41,907 bases of DNA from Gloeomargaritaceae cyanobacterium C42_A2020_066 (lineage in GTDB: Bacteria; Cyanobacteriota; Cyanobacteriia; Gloeomargaritales; Gloeomargaritaceae). Below the pieces are notes generated by a model, which ran no database searches, was not told where the DNA came from, and saw only the letters and a program-made list of their open reading frames with translations. Location of the stretch: contig JACYLR010000113.1 in the NCBI GenBank assembly GCA_015272465.1, forward strand, positions 1 through 41,907, written 5' to 3'. Below, in pieces: positions 17,860 to 27,227 of the stretch; the stretch's first letter is position 1; each line of letters begins with the position of its first letter. Both the position numbers and the translations under genes were made by a program.

Positions 17860-17969
17860 CTAGCCTCACAGATCATCCCCCATCTGTGTTTGTGTGCTTG
17901 TGTAACAGCCCCCTCCGGCCGGCCGGAACGACCGTGTTACCATGCACCAGGCATTTTAGCGTCAAGATT

Positions 17970-19193
17970 ATGACACTTCGAGTTGCAGTTGTCGGGGGAG
18001 GGCCGGCCGGTTCCTCCGCAGCAGAAACCCTGGTGAAAGCGGGCATTGAAACCTATCTTTTTGAGCGCAGGCTCGACAATGCCAAACCCTGCGGCGGGGC
18101 AATTCCCCTGTGCATGATCAGTGAATTCGATCTGCCGCCCGAAATTATTGACCGGCAGGTGCGGCGGATGAAAATGATCTCGCCCTCCAACATTGAGGTC
18201 AACATTGGCAGCACCCTCAAGGCCGATGAATATATCGGTATGTGTCGCCGGGAAGTTCTAGATGGCTTCCTGCGGAACCGGGCAGCCCAGTTGGGAGCTA
18301 CGCTCATTAATGGTGTCGTCCAAGACATTACCTTCCCCCAGGAAGCCACCAAGCCTTACATTCTCCACTACATGGATCTTTCGGAGGGTGGGCCAGAGGG
18401 GACACCCCGTACCCTGGAAGTGGATGCCATTATCGGAGCCGATGGGGCCAACTCCCGGATTGCCAAGGCGATCAAGGCCGGTGATTACAACTATGCCATT
18501 GCCTTCCAGGAGCGCATTCGACTGCCCCAGGACAAGATGGACTACTACGAAGACTTAGCGGAGATGTACGTGGGGGATGACGTGTCTCCCGACTTTTACG
18601 CCTGGGTATTTCCGAAGTACGACCACGTGGCGGTGGGTACGGGCACGATGCGGGTCAATCAGGCCCGGATCAAGCAGCTCCAGGCAGGAATTCGGGCGCG
18701 AGCAGCCCATCGCCTCGAAGGGGGCAAGATCATCAAAGTGGAGGCCCATCCTATCCCTGAGCATCCCCGGCCGCGGCGAGTGGTGGGTCGGGTTGCCTTG
18801 GTGGGGGATGCGGCAGGTTACGTCACCAAGTCTTCCGGCGAGGGTATCTATTTTGCCGCCAAATCGGGTCGGATGTGTGCCGAAACCCTGGTGGAGGTTT
18901 CCCGTTCCGGCCAAAAGCTGCCCACGGAAGCTGAGATTAAGCAATACCTGAAGCGGTGGGATCGAACCTACGGGGCCACCTACTTGGTGCTTGACCTGCT
19001 GCAACGGGTGTTTTACCGCTCGGATGCCACCCGCGAAGCCTTTGTGGAGATGTGCGCTGACCGGGATGTGCAGCGCCTTACCTTCGATAGCTACCTCTAC
19101 AAGACCGTCGTTCCTGCCAATCCCCTTGTGCAGATGAAGATCACGGCCAAAACCGTTGGTAGCTTGCTGCGTGGCCATGCCTTGGCCCCCTAG
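17970..19193 (+). CDS. chlP: Geranylgeranyl reductase ChlP
   Basis: MTLRVAVVGGGPAGSSAAETLVKAGIETYLFERRLDNAKPCGGAIPLCMISEFDLP; C-terminal VFYRSDATREAFVEMCADRDVQRLTFDSYLYK. Confidence 0.96.
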   Translation: MTLRVAVVGGGPAGSSAAETLVKAGIETYLFERRLDNAKPCGGAIPLCMISEFDLPPEIIDRQVRRMKMISPSNIEVNIGSTLKADEYIGMCRREVLDGFLRNRAAQLGATLINGVVQDITFPQEATKPYILHYMDLSEGGPEGTPRTLEVDAIIGADGANSRIAKAIKAGDYNYAIAFQERIRLPQDKMDYYEDLAEMYVGDDVSPDFYAWVFPKYDHVAVGTGTMRVNQARIKQLQAGIRARAAHRLEGGKIIKVEAHPIPEHPRPRRVVGRVALVGDAAGYVTKSSGEGIYFAAKSGRMCAETLVEVSRSGQKLPTEAEIKQYLKRWDRTYGATYLVLDLLQRVFYRSDATREAFVEMCADRDVQRLTFDSYLYKTVVPANPLVQMKITAKTVGSLLRGHALAP

Positions 19194-19247
19194 TTAGGGA
19201 TATGGCAGGCAAGATTCTCTAGTCACTTCCCTGGCTTCCCGTTATCT

Positions 19248-19271
19248 CCCCCGGCCGGCCGGGGGTTTTTT
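19248..19271 (+). terminator. Rho-independent terminator downstream of chlP, stem built on GGCCGGCC
   Basis: Perfect palindrome CCCCCGGCCGGCCGGGGG followed by TTTTTT, ~55 nt after the chlP stop. Confidence 0.8.
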
Positions 19272-20111
19272 GTCGTTCTGTGGTCCCTACACCTGTGCTC
19301 CTCAGCCGACTCAGTCATCTGCAACACAGCAGACATGGACGGGATTTTGGGGCCAGAACAACACCCTCAACCTTGCTCGCGGGTTGGCATTCTGGGCACC
19401 TGTTGTCACCCCTTGTGGGTTGAAGAACTCGGGCCAACCGACGGCACCTCAAGCCACAACTCGGTCATCCTCCCCCATCCTGCAAAAGGCCCACCGGATC
19501 AGAGGGCCTGCCCCAGAGACCGCAGGACTCATCTGAACCAAATGTCGACCCTAGGCCAGACAATCTGCTCCCAGAAACCCCAGAGAAGTCAGGCTTAGGG
19601 GGTGGCCCAATCCACCCATGCTTCCAGGTGTTCGGGATGGGTAAGCCGCCAACTCGGCCACTGCCCACCTGGCATGAACCCTGGAGAAGTAATGCCTCGC
19701 ACAATCCGCGTTCCCTGTGACCTGCGCCCCTAGTAATCCAGGCAAGCCCAGCCTCTCAAAGTAGGTTTGAATCGGTGCCCCTGCCACCGTGGCTGGCTTG
19801 GGCCTAACCCTCAAAGACCCTAGAGAATTTGGGTGGTTCATAGGGGGATCAGGGCCTTCGTTATCTTTTTCCCTCAGGGCTTCCAACCCAACTTGGCCCC
19901 CTGGACAGGCTCGAATGGGTGTCAGGCTGACGGATGCAATCGCCCTTTTGACCCGGAAGACAGATCTGCGGAGTTTCCGAACCCCGCCGCCGATCTCCCC
20001 AATATTCGCCCATTCTGATCTGACAAATTGTGACCTGTGGGAGATATTGATGCCGGGAGTTTCCCAGATGATCCATTCCTGTTATTGTAATAGTTGAGTC
20101 TTTTACCTTCC

Positions 20112-20519
20112 ATGAACATGGCTGACAATTTAATGGAACTCCCGACCACTCCACTAACAGGAAAAGTCCTCCTCAAGCGGATCGAGGATCTCACTCACCT
20201 CTCACGCCGGGAGAAGGCCAAGCATTGTGGCTACTACAGCCGCACTAAAAATAATAAGGTGCGGGTTAATCTGGCGGACTTTATGGATGCCTTGCTGCTG
20301 GCCAAGGGGATTCCCTTGGATCCAGGCACCTCACGGGATGGCCGGGGCCGTGAACCCACATTTCGAGTGAGTGTCCACAAAAACGGTCAGATTGTGATTG
20401 GCGCCGCGTACACGGTGAAAATGGGCCTTAAGCCGGGGGATGAATTCGAGATCAAAACTGGCTACAAGCACATCCATCTCAATCAGGTGGAGCGGAGTAG
20501 CGAATTACTATCGGCCTGA
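20112..20519 (+). CDS. cyAbrB family transcriptional regulator
   Basis: PLTGKVLLKRIEDLTHLSRREKAKHCGYYSRTKNNKVRVNLADFMDALLLAKGI and C-terminal AbrB-like domain. Confidence 0.92.
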   Translation: MNMADNLMELPTTPLTGKVLLKRIEDLTHLSRREKAKHCGYYSRTKNNKVRVNLADFMDALLLAKGIPLDPGTSRDGRGREPTFRVSVHKNGQIVIGAAYTVKMGLKPGDEFEIKTGYKHIHLNQVERSSELLSA

Positions 20520-20537
20520 GGTCTCCGGGTTGTTCTG

Positions 20538-21593
20538 ATGACCCGCAGCACCGGCCGGCCGGCCCTCGCTTTGACCTTGGGGGACCCGGCGGGAATTGGC
20601 CCCGAAATCCTGCTCAAAAGCCTAGCGGATCCCCAAATTACGGCCCAAGCTCACCTGACGGTGGTCGCTCCACCGGAACTCTTAGCCGTGGCTTGGCGGC
20701 GTTTGACCCACCAGGGTGGCCCTGTGCCCGACTGGTCGGACATCTCCATCCTGCCTGTACCGATGGAACCGACCTGGTTCGAGTCTGTGCGACCGGGTCA
20801 GGGGACGGGCGTAACGGGGGCGATCAGCCTGGCCTGCTTGGAAACGGCCGGCCGGGCGGCTCTGGAGGGTCAATTCGATGGGGTGGTCACTGCGCCTATT
20901 GCCAAGGCGGCGTGGTGGGCGGCCGGCCGGTGCTACCCAGGTCAGACGGAATGCCTAGCCGAGATGGCGGGGGGCATGCCCGTCGGTATGGCCTTTGTAG
21001 CTCGTTCTCCCCACACCGGCTGGGATCTGCGGGTGCTGCTGGCGACGGTGCATGTTCCCCTCAAGGACGTGCCGCGTTTGTTGACCGCGGAGCGCTTAAC
21101 CACCCAGGCTGAGCTACTGGTGGACTGGCTGCGCCATAGCCTGGACATCTCTTGCCCGCGGCTGGCGGTGGCTGGCCTCAATCCCCATAGCGGGGAGCAG
21201 GGCCACCTCGGCACCGAGGAGCAGGTTGCGCTAATCCCTTGGATGCAAGCTTTCCAGGAGCGGCACCCTGATGTCATCCTGGAAGGTCCCGTGCCCCCTG
21301 ACACGCTCTGGGTGAGGCCGGCTCAGGCTTGGCACCACCCGAACGCTAGGCCGAGTCACGATGCCTACCTGGCTCTCTACCACGACCAAGGGTTAATTCC
21401 CGTCAAGGTTCTGGCCTTTGACCAAGCAGTCAATACAACCTTGGGGTTGCCTTTCGTGCGCACATCCCCAGACCACGGCACCGCCTTTGATATTGCCGGG
21501 CAGGGCATCGCCAATCCCGCCAGCTTTAAGGCTGCCATTACCTGGGCGGCCCGCTTGGCCCAACGCCGCTTTGCTTCAGACCCCTCGCCCTAG
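20538..21593 (+). CDS. pdxA: 4-hydroxythreonine-4-phosphate dehydrogenase
   Basis: LTLGDPAGIGPEI, VTAPIAKAAW, HTECLAE-like GQTECLAEMAG, AGLNPHSGEQG, YHDQGLIPVKVLAFDQAVNTTLGLPFVRTSPDHGTAFDIAG. Confidence 0.96.
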   Translation: MTRSTGRPALALTLGDPAGIGPEILLKSLADPQITAQAHLTVVAPPELLAVAWRRLTHQGGPVPDWSDISILPVPMEPTWFESVRPGQGTGVTGAISLACLETAGRAALEGQFDGVVTAPIAKAAWWAAGRCYPGQTECLAEMAGGMPVGMAFVARSPHTGWDLRVLLATVHVPLKDVPRLLTAERLTTQAELLVDWLRHSLDISCPRLAVAGLNPHSGEQGHLGTEEQVALIPWMQAFQERHPDVILEGPVPPDTLWVRPAQAWHHPNARPSHDAYLALYHDQGLIPVKVLAFDQAVNTTLGLPFVRTSPDHGTAFDIAGQGIANPASFKAAITWAARLAQRRFASDPSP

Positions 21594-21967
21594 GATTTCG
21601 CCTGCTCCAGGTTCTGCCGCAGGGTGGCAATCTCGGCGGTCAGGGTCGTGAGTTCACTGACGGGAGATGGACTGGTGACAAGGGTAGCCTCGACGACGGG
21701 TTCCGTCGGGGTCGGTGCCGGGGCAGCGGGGGGCGGTGTGGGCACCAGGTTGGGGAACAGGGTCGAGACAAACCGCCGGGCTTCTTGCTCGGTCTGCTCG
21801 CCGCGCTGGGCTAAATCGCTGAGGACTTGACGAGTCTCCTGGGTTACTTGGGCCAACCCTTCAGCTCGTTTCTGCGGATCCTGGATCAGGTCGAGGGCAA
21901 CTCCTGTAGCCCCTAGGGCGACCCGCATTCCGGCTTGGAGCCACTGCTCCGGGTTTGAAAAGGACAT
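21590..21967 (-). CDS. Conserved hypothetical protein, phasin-like amphipathic helices
   Basis: SNPEQWLQAGMRVALGATGVALDLIQDPQKRAEGLAQVTQETRQVLSDLAQRGEQTEQEARRFV; C-terminal helix; convergent overlap with pdxA stop. Confidence 0.6.
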   Translation of the reverse strand: MSFSNPEQWLQAGMRVALGATGVALDLIQDPQKRAEGLAQVTQETRQVLSDLAQRGEQTEQEARRFVSTLFPNLVPTPPPAAPAPTPTEPVVEATLVTSPSPVSELTTLTAEIATLRQNLEQAKS

Positions 21968-22089
21968 GACAATCACACCAAGCTCTGTCCACAGCTTAGC
22001 GCAGATGCTCAGGCAGCCCGGCGGCCGGCCGGGGGGTCTCCTACAATCAGATCAGCGCCCTGATTAGACCCTCCTGCCAGTCTCATCCC

Positions 22090-24456
22090 TTGACCGAACC
22101 GATCCAGGCCGAAACCTTGACCCTCCTGGAGTGGTCTCGCCTCTGTCAGCATTTGGCCACCTTCACATCGACGAAAGCTGGCGCTTTGCGGGCCGCTGAC
22201 TGGCGGCCGGCCGAGGATCAAGCTGAGGCACAGCGCTGGCAGGCCGAAACCCAGGAAGCGGCGACTTTAGAGCAGTTCCAATCCACGGGGCTGAGTTTTG
22301 CGGGGGTGGTGGATCTGCGGCCCCTGGGTCAGCGGGCCAGCTTGGGGGGCCTGTTGCAGGGAGAGGATTTCCTGGCCATTGCCGCCACGCTGAGTGCCGC
22401 CCGCCTCCTCCGCCGTCAGGTGCAACAGGTGCCGGATGTGCCCACCCTGAATGGCCTTGTGGAACCTCTGCGTACCCACCCGCCCCTGGAGCAGTCTATC
22501 CACCACTGCATTGATGACCAAGGTGAGGTGACCGACCGGGCCAGCCCCACTTTGGCTGCCATACGGCAACGGCGCCGCCAAGTCCAGCAGCAGATTGAAC
22601 ACACCCTGCAAAGCTTGCTCCAGCGCCATAGCCAAGCGATCCAGGAACCCCTGATTACCCAGCGGGCCGGCCGGTACGTGATTCCTGTCAAGGCCAACCA
22701 GCGGGAGGCCATTCCAGGTATCCTCCACGACCAATCCACCAGCGGAGCAACGGCCTACATTGAACCCCAGGCGATTGTGCCCTTGGGTAATCAATGGCGA
22801 CGCCTCTGTCAGGAGGAAACGGCAGCCGCGGAAGCCGTGCTTTGGGACTTGAGCCAGCAAGTACAGGCTGTGGCGGCGGATTTGGCAACCCTGACCGCTA
22901 TTCTGATTGACCTGGATCTGGCGGTGGCCCGTGCCCGCTATGGTTGCTGGCTAGACGGCCGGCCGCCCCAGTGGATCACAGCAGACCAGGCCCTAGAAGC
23001 CCGACAACTCCGCCATCCCCTTTTGGTCTGGCAGGCCCGCCACGAAAGCGGCCGGCCGGTGGTACCCATCGATGTGGTGATGCCCCACCATCTGCGCGCT
23101 CTTGTGATCACTGGCCCCAACACTGGAGGGAAAACCGTTACCCTCAAGACCCTGGGCCTCGCGGTGCTCATGGCCCAAGCGGGCCTCTGGGTGGCGGCAG
23201 CCGATCCCGTCTATTTACCCTGGTTCGACCAGGTACTGGCGGATATTGGCGATGAGCAGTCCCTCAGCCAAAATCTCTCCACCTTCTCCGGGCACATTCG
23301 TCGCATCAGTCGCATCCTGGAGGCCGCCACCCCACACTCCCTCGTCCTTTTGGATGAGGTAGGGGCGGGCACTGACCCCAGTGAGGGCACAGCCCTAGCG
23401 GCAGCCCTGCTGCAACACCTGGCTGATCGGGTGCGGCTTACCCTGGCCACCACCCACTTTGGTGAACTGAAGGCCCTCAAGTATCAACGACCGGACTTTG
23501 AGAACGCCTCGGTGGAGTTTGATGACCAGACCCTCAGGCCCACCTATCGCCTGCTCTGGGGGATTCCCGGCCGGTCTAATGCCCTGACTATTGCCCGCAG
23601 CCTGGGATTGGCCGAGGTGGTGATTGACCAGGCCAGTCAGTGCTTGGGGGGGCTTTCCCTCGACCTCAACCAGGTGATTGCCGACTTGGAAATGCAACGG
23701 CGGCAACAGGCGAGCAAGCTCCAAGCGGCCGCGACACTGCTGGCTGAGACCGAGCGGCTGCACCGGGAACTGAACGAAAAATATCATCTGTTGCAGCAGC
23801 AGCAGGCGGCCCGTCAGCAGGCGCACGTCCAGGCTCTCCAGGCGGAACTGACAACAGCGCGATCCGAGATTGCCCAGGTGATCCGCAAGCTCCAGCAGGG
23901 GCCTGTCACAGCCCATGCCGCCCAGCGCGCCAGCGAGGGACTGGATCAGATCGCGGCGCGTGCCCGGCCGGCCGGCCCACCGCCCCCTCCTCCAGGATTT
24001 CTGCCCAAGGTTGGGGATCGGGTACGCCTGACCCGCTTTGACCAAGTGGGCGAAGTGCTGGGTGAGGTGAATGACGCGAAGGAAGTCACCGTTCGGCTAG
24101 GTCAACTGCGGATGACAGTGCCCTTGGCGGAAATCACTGCCCTCGACGGCCGGCCGGCCCAGTTACCGCCACCCCCGCCGCCGCCATTACCCACAGCTCC
24201 CACCGAACCCCAGGTACGCACCCCCCGCCGCACCCTGGATCTGCGGGGGCATCGAGCTGAGGATGCAGAAGTCCTGCTAGAGGAAGCCCTCAGTCGGGGG
24301 CACGGGACGCTCTGGGTGGTTCATGGCAAGGGCACGGGCCGGTTGCGGCAGGCGGTACATGCCTATCTTGCCGACCATCCCTTGGTGCAAGACTTTACCT
24401 TGGCGGCTACGGAGGAGGGGGGCGCGGGGGTTACCGTGATTCAGTTGATCCACTGA
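22090..24456 (+). CDS. mutS2: MutS2 family protein
   Basis: VITGPNTGGKTVTLKTLGL, LVLLDEVGAGTDPSEGTALAAALL, STFSGHIRRI, C-terminal Smr domain (LDLRGHRAEDAEVLLEEAL...VVHGKGTGRLR); TTG start. Confidence 0.96.
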   Translation: MTEPIQAETLTLLEWSRLCQHLATFTSTKAGALRAADWRPAEDQAEAQRWQAETQEAATLEQFQSTGLSFAGVVDLRPLGQRASLGGLLQGEDFLAIAATLSAARLLRRQVQQVPDVPTLNGLVEPLRTHPPLEQSIHHCIDDQGEVTDRASPTLAAIRQRRRQVQQQIEHTLQSLLQRHSQAIQEPLITQRAGRYVIPVKANQREAIPGILHDQSTSGATAYIEPQAIVPLGNQWRRLCQEETAAAEAVLWDLSQQVQAVAADLATLTAILIDLDLAVARARYGCWLDGRPPQWITADQALEARQLRHPLLVWQARHESGRPVVPIDVVMPHHLRALVITGPNTGGKTVTLKTLGLAVLMAQAGLWVAAADPVYLPWFDQVLADIGDEQSLSQNLSTFSGHIRRISRILEAATPHSLVLLDEVGAGTDPSEGTALAAALLQHLADRVRLTLATTHFGELKALKYQRPDFENASVEFDDQTLRPTYRLLWGIPGRSNALTIARSLGLAEVVIDQASQCLGGLSLDLNQVIADLEMQRRQQASKLQAAATLLAETERLHRELNEKYHLLQQQQAARQQAHVQALQAELTTARSEIAQVIRKLQQGPVTAHAAQRASEGLDQIAARARPAGPPPPPPGFLPKVGDRVRLTRFDQVGEVLGEVNDAKEVTVRLGQLRMTVPLAEITALDGRPAQLPPPPPPPLPTAPTEPQVRTPRRTLDLRGHRAEDAEVLLEEALSRGHGTLWVVHGKGTGRLRQAVHAYLADHPLVQDFTLAATEEGGAGVTVIQLIH

Positions 24457-24618
24457 TCCACTAGGTCAGGGCATCTGGGGGTTTCCGAGGTCAAATTGTT
24501 GGTTGATGCCCATCGCCGGAGCGGGCGTGGGGCGCGGCACCCAAGGCTTGCACCACAGAATACCCGGGCCATTACGGAAGCCGCCGCCTAGAATGGAGGG
24601 TGTTCTTAACTGCCGCCC

Positions 24619-24897
24619 ATGCCTCCTCGCTGGCCCCGCAAACCTGACCGCGCCGACCCGGCCTACCGCAAGCTGGCCGACCGTATAAACTTAGCTGTCC
24701 ACGTTGCCGCCTTTGCCGCCGTTAATTCCGGTCTCTGGTTTGGGGCGCAACTGCTGACCCAGCCGGGGGAGTCTCTGGTGTGGCCCTGGTTGCCTTGGAT
24801 AACAGGGGTTTGGTTAGGTTTCCTGGTGATTCATGGGGCCTACGTGCTCTGGGCCACGCCCGCCCCAACCGATCAGCCCAGTCCTCCAGAACCATGA
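24619..24897 (+). CDS. 2TM domain-containing small membrane protein
   Basis: Short protein with two predicted TM segments (AVHVAAFAAVNSGLWFG; WLPWITGVWLGFLVIHGAYVLW). Confidence 0.6.
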   Translation: MPPRWPRKPDRADPAYRKLADRINLAVHVAAFAAVNSGLWFGAQLLTQPGESLVWPWLPWITGVWLGFLVIHGAYVLWATPAPTDQPSPPEP

Positions 24898-25211
24898 GCC
24901 AGTCCCGATCTACCGAAGAAACAGAAGCTATCGAAGCCCTAGCGGCCGATATTGGCGACCGGGTCTACCTGGATATTGCCCGCTGGCATCTCTATCTCAA
25001 GGATGCCCGGCTCCATACCCAGGTGGCCCAGCAAGCCTATGACCTTGTACGCAAAGGCCCCCCAATTGAAGCCGAAGCTCTAGACATTCTGCGGCAAATT
25101 GCGGTGGAGGTGGGTGGCGGCCGACGTCAGATTCCCCTGCTGGATCTGATTCCCCTCCAGGGCCAAGTGGCCTTCCTCGACGTTCTTGAAGCCTTTCAGC
25201 GGCGTCTTTAG
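24894..25211 (+). CDS. DUF3181 family cyanobacterial protein
   Basis: [39 protein letters not shown]...[21 protein letters not shown] overlap with upstream gene. Confidence 0.75.
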   Translation: MSQSRSTEETEAIEALAADIGDRVYLDIARWHLYLKDARLHTQVAQQAYDLVRKGPPIEAEALDILRQIAVEVGGGRRQIPLLDLIPLQGQVAFLDVLEAFQRRL

Positions 25212-25224
25212 GGGTGTGCTTCCC

Positions 25225-26058
25225 ATGCTAACCGTGGATAGTCCCTCAGTTTCCCAGCTTGATGATCCCCTGAGGATCGCCGGCCGGCCGTTTCGCTCCC
25301 GGCTGATGACGGGCACCGGTAAATACCGCACGCTGCCAGAGATGCAGGCCAGTGTGGCGGCCAGTGGCTGCGAGATCATCACCGTGGCAGTGCGGCGGGT
25401 TCAGACCCAGGCCCCAGGGCATGGGGGCTTGGTGGAGGCCCTCGACTGGTCTCGCTACTGGCTGCTACCCAATACGGCAGGCTGTCAGACGGCCGAGGAA
25501 GCGGTGCGTGTTGCCCGCCTGGGACGGGAAATGGCCAAACTTCTGGGTCAAGAGGACAACACCTTTGTCAAGCTGGAGGTGATTCCCGACAGTCAGTACC
25601 TGCTCCCCGATCCCCTAGAGACCCTGCGCGCTGCCGAGCAGTTAGTGGCTGAGGGGTTTGCTGTTCTGCCCTACATCAATGCCGATCCCCTGCTGGCCCG
25701 CCGTTTGGAGGAGGCTGGCTGTGTAACTGTGATGCCCCTGGGGTCACCGATCGGCTCCGGCCAGGGCATCCGCAACGCCGCTAACATCCAAATCATCATT
25801 GAGCAGGCCCGGGTGCCGGTGGTCGTAGATGCCGGAATTGGCACCCCCAGCGAAGCGGCCCAGGCGATGGAAATGGGGGCGGATGCACTGCTGATCAACA
25901 CAGCCATTGCCCAGGCCCAAAACCCCGTGTCCATGGCTACCGCCATGAGCCTGGCAACGACGGCCGGCCGCCTCGCCTACCAGGCCGGTCGAATTCCGGT
26001 GCGGCCCACGGGACAGGCCAGTTCTCCCACCCAGGGCCAGGTCGGCCGGCCGGCCTAA
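25225..26058 (+). CDS. thiG: Thiazole synthase ThiG
   Basis: [85 protein letters not shown]. Confidence 0.96.
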   Translation: MLTVDSPSVSQLDDPLRIAGRPFRSRLMTGTGKYRTLPEMQASVAASGCEIITVAVRRVQTQAPGHGGLVEALDWSRYWLLPNTAGCQTAEEAVRVARLGREMAKLLGQEDNTFVKLEVIPDSQYLLPDPLETLRAAEQLVAEGFAVLPYINADPLLARRLEEAGCVTVMPLGSPIGSGQGIRNAANIQIIIEQARVPVVVDAGIGTPSEAAQAMEMGADALLINTAIAQAQNPVSMATAMSLATTAGRLAYQAGRIPVRPTGQASSPTQGQVGRPA

Positions 26059-26155
26059 GGGACGGGACTGCGGCAGGGAGTGTGTCCTAGATTGCATTTT
26101 GGCAAGTCTAAGAGTTACGTTATGTGAGATAAACACCTGGATAGGTGGGGGAGTA

Positions 26156-26617
26156 ATGGAAATGATGCGTACACCCATGGTCTCCAGTCGCACCACGCTT
26201 TTGCGGTCGATTGCGGTTCATCGACAGCAAACCCTGAAGACGGCGGCCGACCTCCCCTCCAGTTTCCGGTATGCCTGGGATGGGGTACGGTATGCCACGT
26301 TCACTCAGCGCAATTTCCGGATTCATCTGGTGATCGGAACGATAGCCTTGGGGGGTGGGTTGCTCTTGGGGGTTTCTCCCTTGGGCTTGGCGGTGATCAC
26401 CCTCAACGTGGCCTTGGTGTTGGTGCTGGAACTGATCAATACCGCACTGGAAGCCTCTGTCGATCTCACGGTTGGTCAGACCTACCATCAACTCGCTAAA
26501 ATCGCCAAGGACTGTGCAGCCGGAGCCGTGCTGGTGGCCTCTGGAGCAGCGGTGGTCACGGCGAGTTTGCTGTTGCTGCCTCCCCTCGCCCAGCACCTAG
26601 CTCCCCTGCTGCGTTAA
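26156..26617 (+). CDS. dgkA: Diacylglycerol/undecaprenol kinase (DgkA family)
   Basis: SFRYAWDGVRYATFTQRNFRIHL...ALVLVLELINTALEASVDLTVGQTYHQLAKIAKDCAAGAVLVAS. Confidence 0.88.
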   Translation: MEMMRTPMVSSRTTLLRSIAVHRQQTLKTAADLPSSFRYAWDGVRYATFTQRNFRIHLVIGTIALGGGLLLGVSPLGLAVITLNVALVLVLELINTALEASVDLTVGQTYHQLAKIAKDCAAGAVLVASGAAVVTASLLLLPPLAQHLAPLLR

Positions 26618-26636
26618 TTCAGCGAGGGGCCGGCCG

Positions 26637-27227
26637 TTGATCCTGGTCATTGATAACTACGACAGTTTTACCTACAACCTGGTGCAGTACCTGGGTGAAC
26701 TGGGGGAGGTTCCCACGGTTTTCCGCAACGACCAGATCGATGTGGCGGGGGTGCGTGCCCTCAAGCCGCAGGGAATTGTGATTTCCCCTGGCCCCGGCCG
26801 GCCGGAGGATGCAGGCATTTCTATGGATCTGCTGCGGGAACTTGGCCCTGAGATTCCGACTCTAGGCGTTTGTCTGGGACACCAGAGCCTGGGTCAGGTC
26901 TATGGGGGTCAGGTGGTCGGGGCTCCCGAATTGATGCACGGCAAAACCTCGGAAATTCACCATACGGGTGTTGGTGTCTTCCAGGGGCTACCGGAGCCGT
27001 TCATCGCCACCCGCTACCACAGCCTTGTGATCGACCGGGAAACCTGCCCGGATGTGCTCGAAATTACCGCCTGGACGGCAGATGGGGTGATCATGGGCGT
27101 GCGCCACCGGGACTATCCCCACCTCCAGGGAGTACAATTCCATCCGGAAAGTATCCTGACCACCGCTGGCAAAGCGCTCCTACAAAACTTTCTGGAGCAG
27201 GCGGCCGGCCGAGTTCCCCAGCCATGA
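26637..27227 (+). CDS. trpG: Anthranilate/aminodeoxychorismate synthase glutamine amidotransferase subunit
   Basis: TTG start; MILVIDNYDSFTYNLVQYLGELG, ISPGPGRPEDAGIS, GVCLGHQ, GVQFHPESILT. Confidence 0.93.
   Translation: MILVIDNYDSFTYNLVQYLGELGEVPTVFRNDQIDVAGVRALKPQGIVISPGPGRPEDAGISMDLLRELGPEIPTLGVCLGHQSLGQVYGGQVVGAPELMHGKTSEIHHTGVGVFQGLPEPFIATRYHSLVIDRETCPDVLEITAWTADGVIMGVRHRDYPHLQGVQFHPESILTTAGKALLQNFLEQAAGRVPQP

Noticed and set aside
19270-20097. ORFs of 79-111 aa in the chlP-cyAbrB gap as genes
   Set aside because: Overlapping on both strands with Pro/Gly/Ser-rich low-complexity translations and no recognised family; better described as non-coding.
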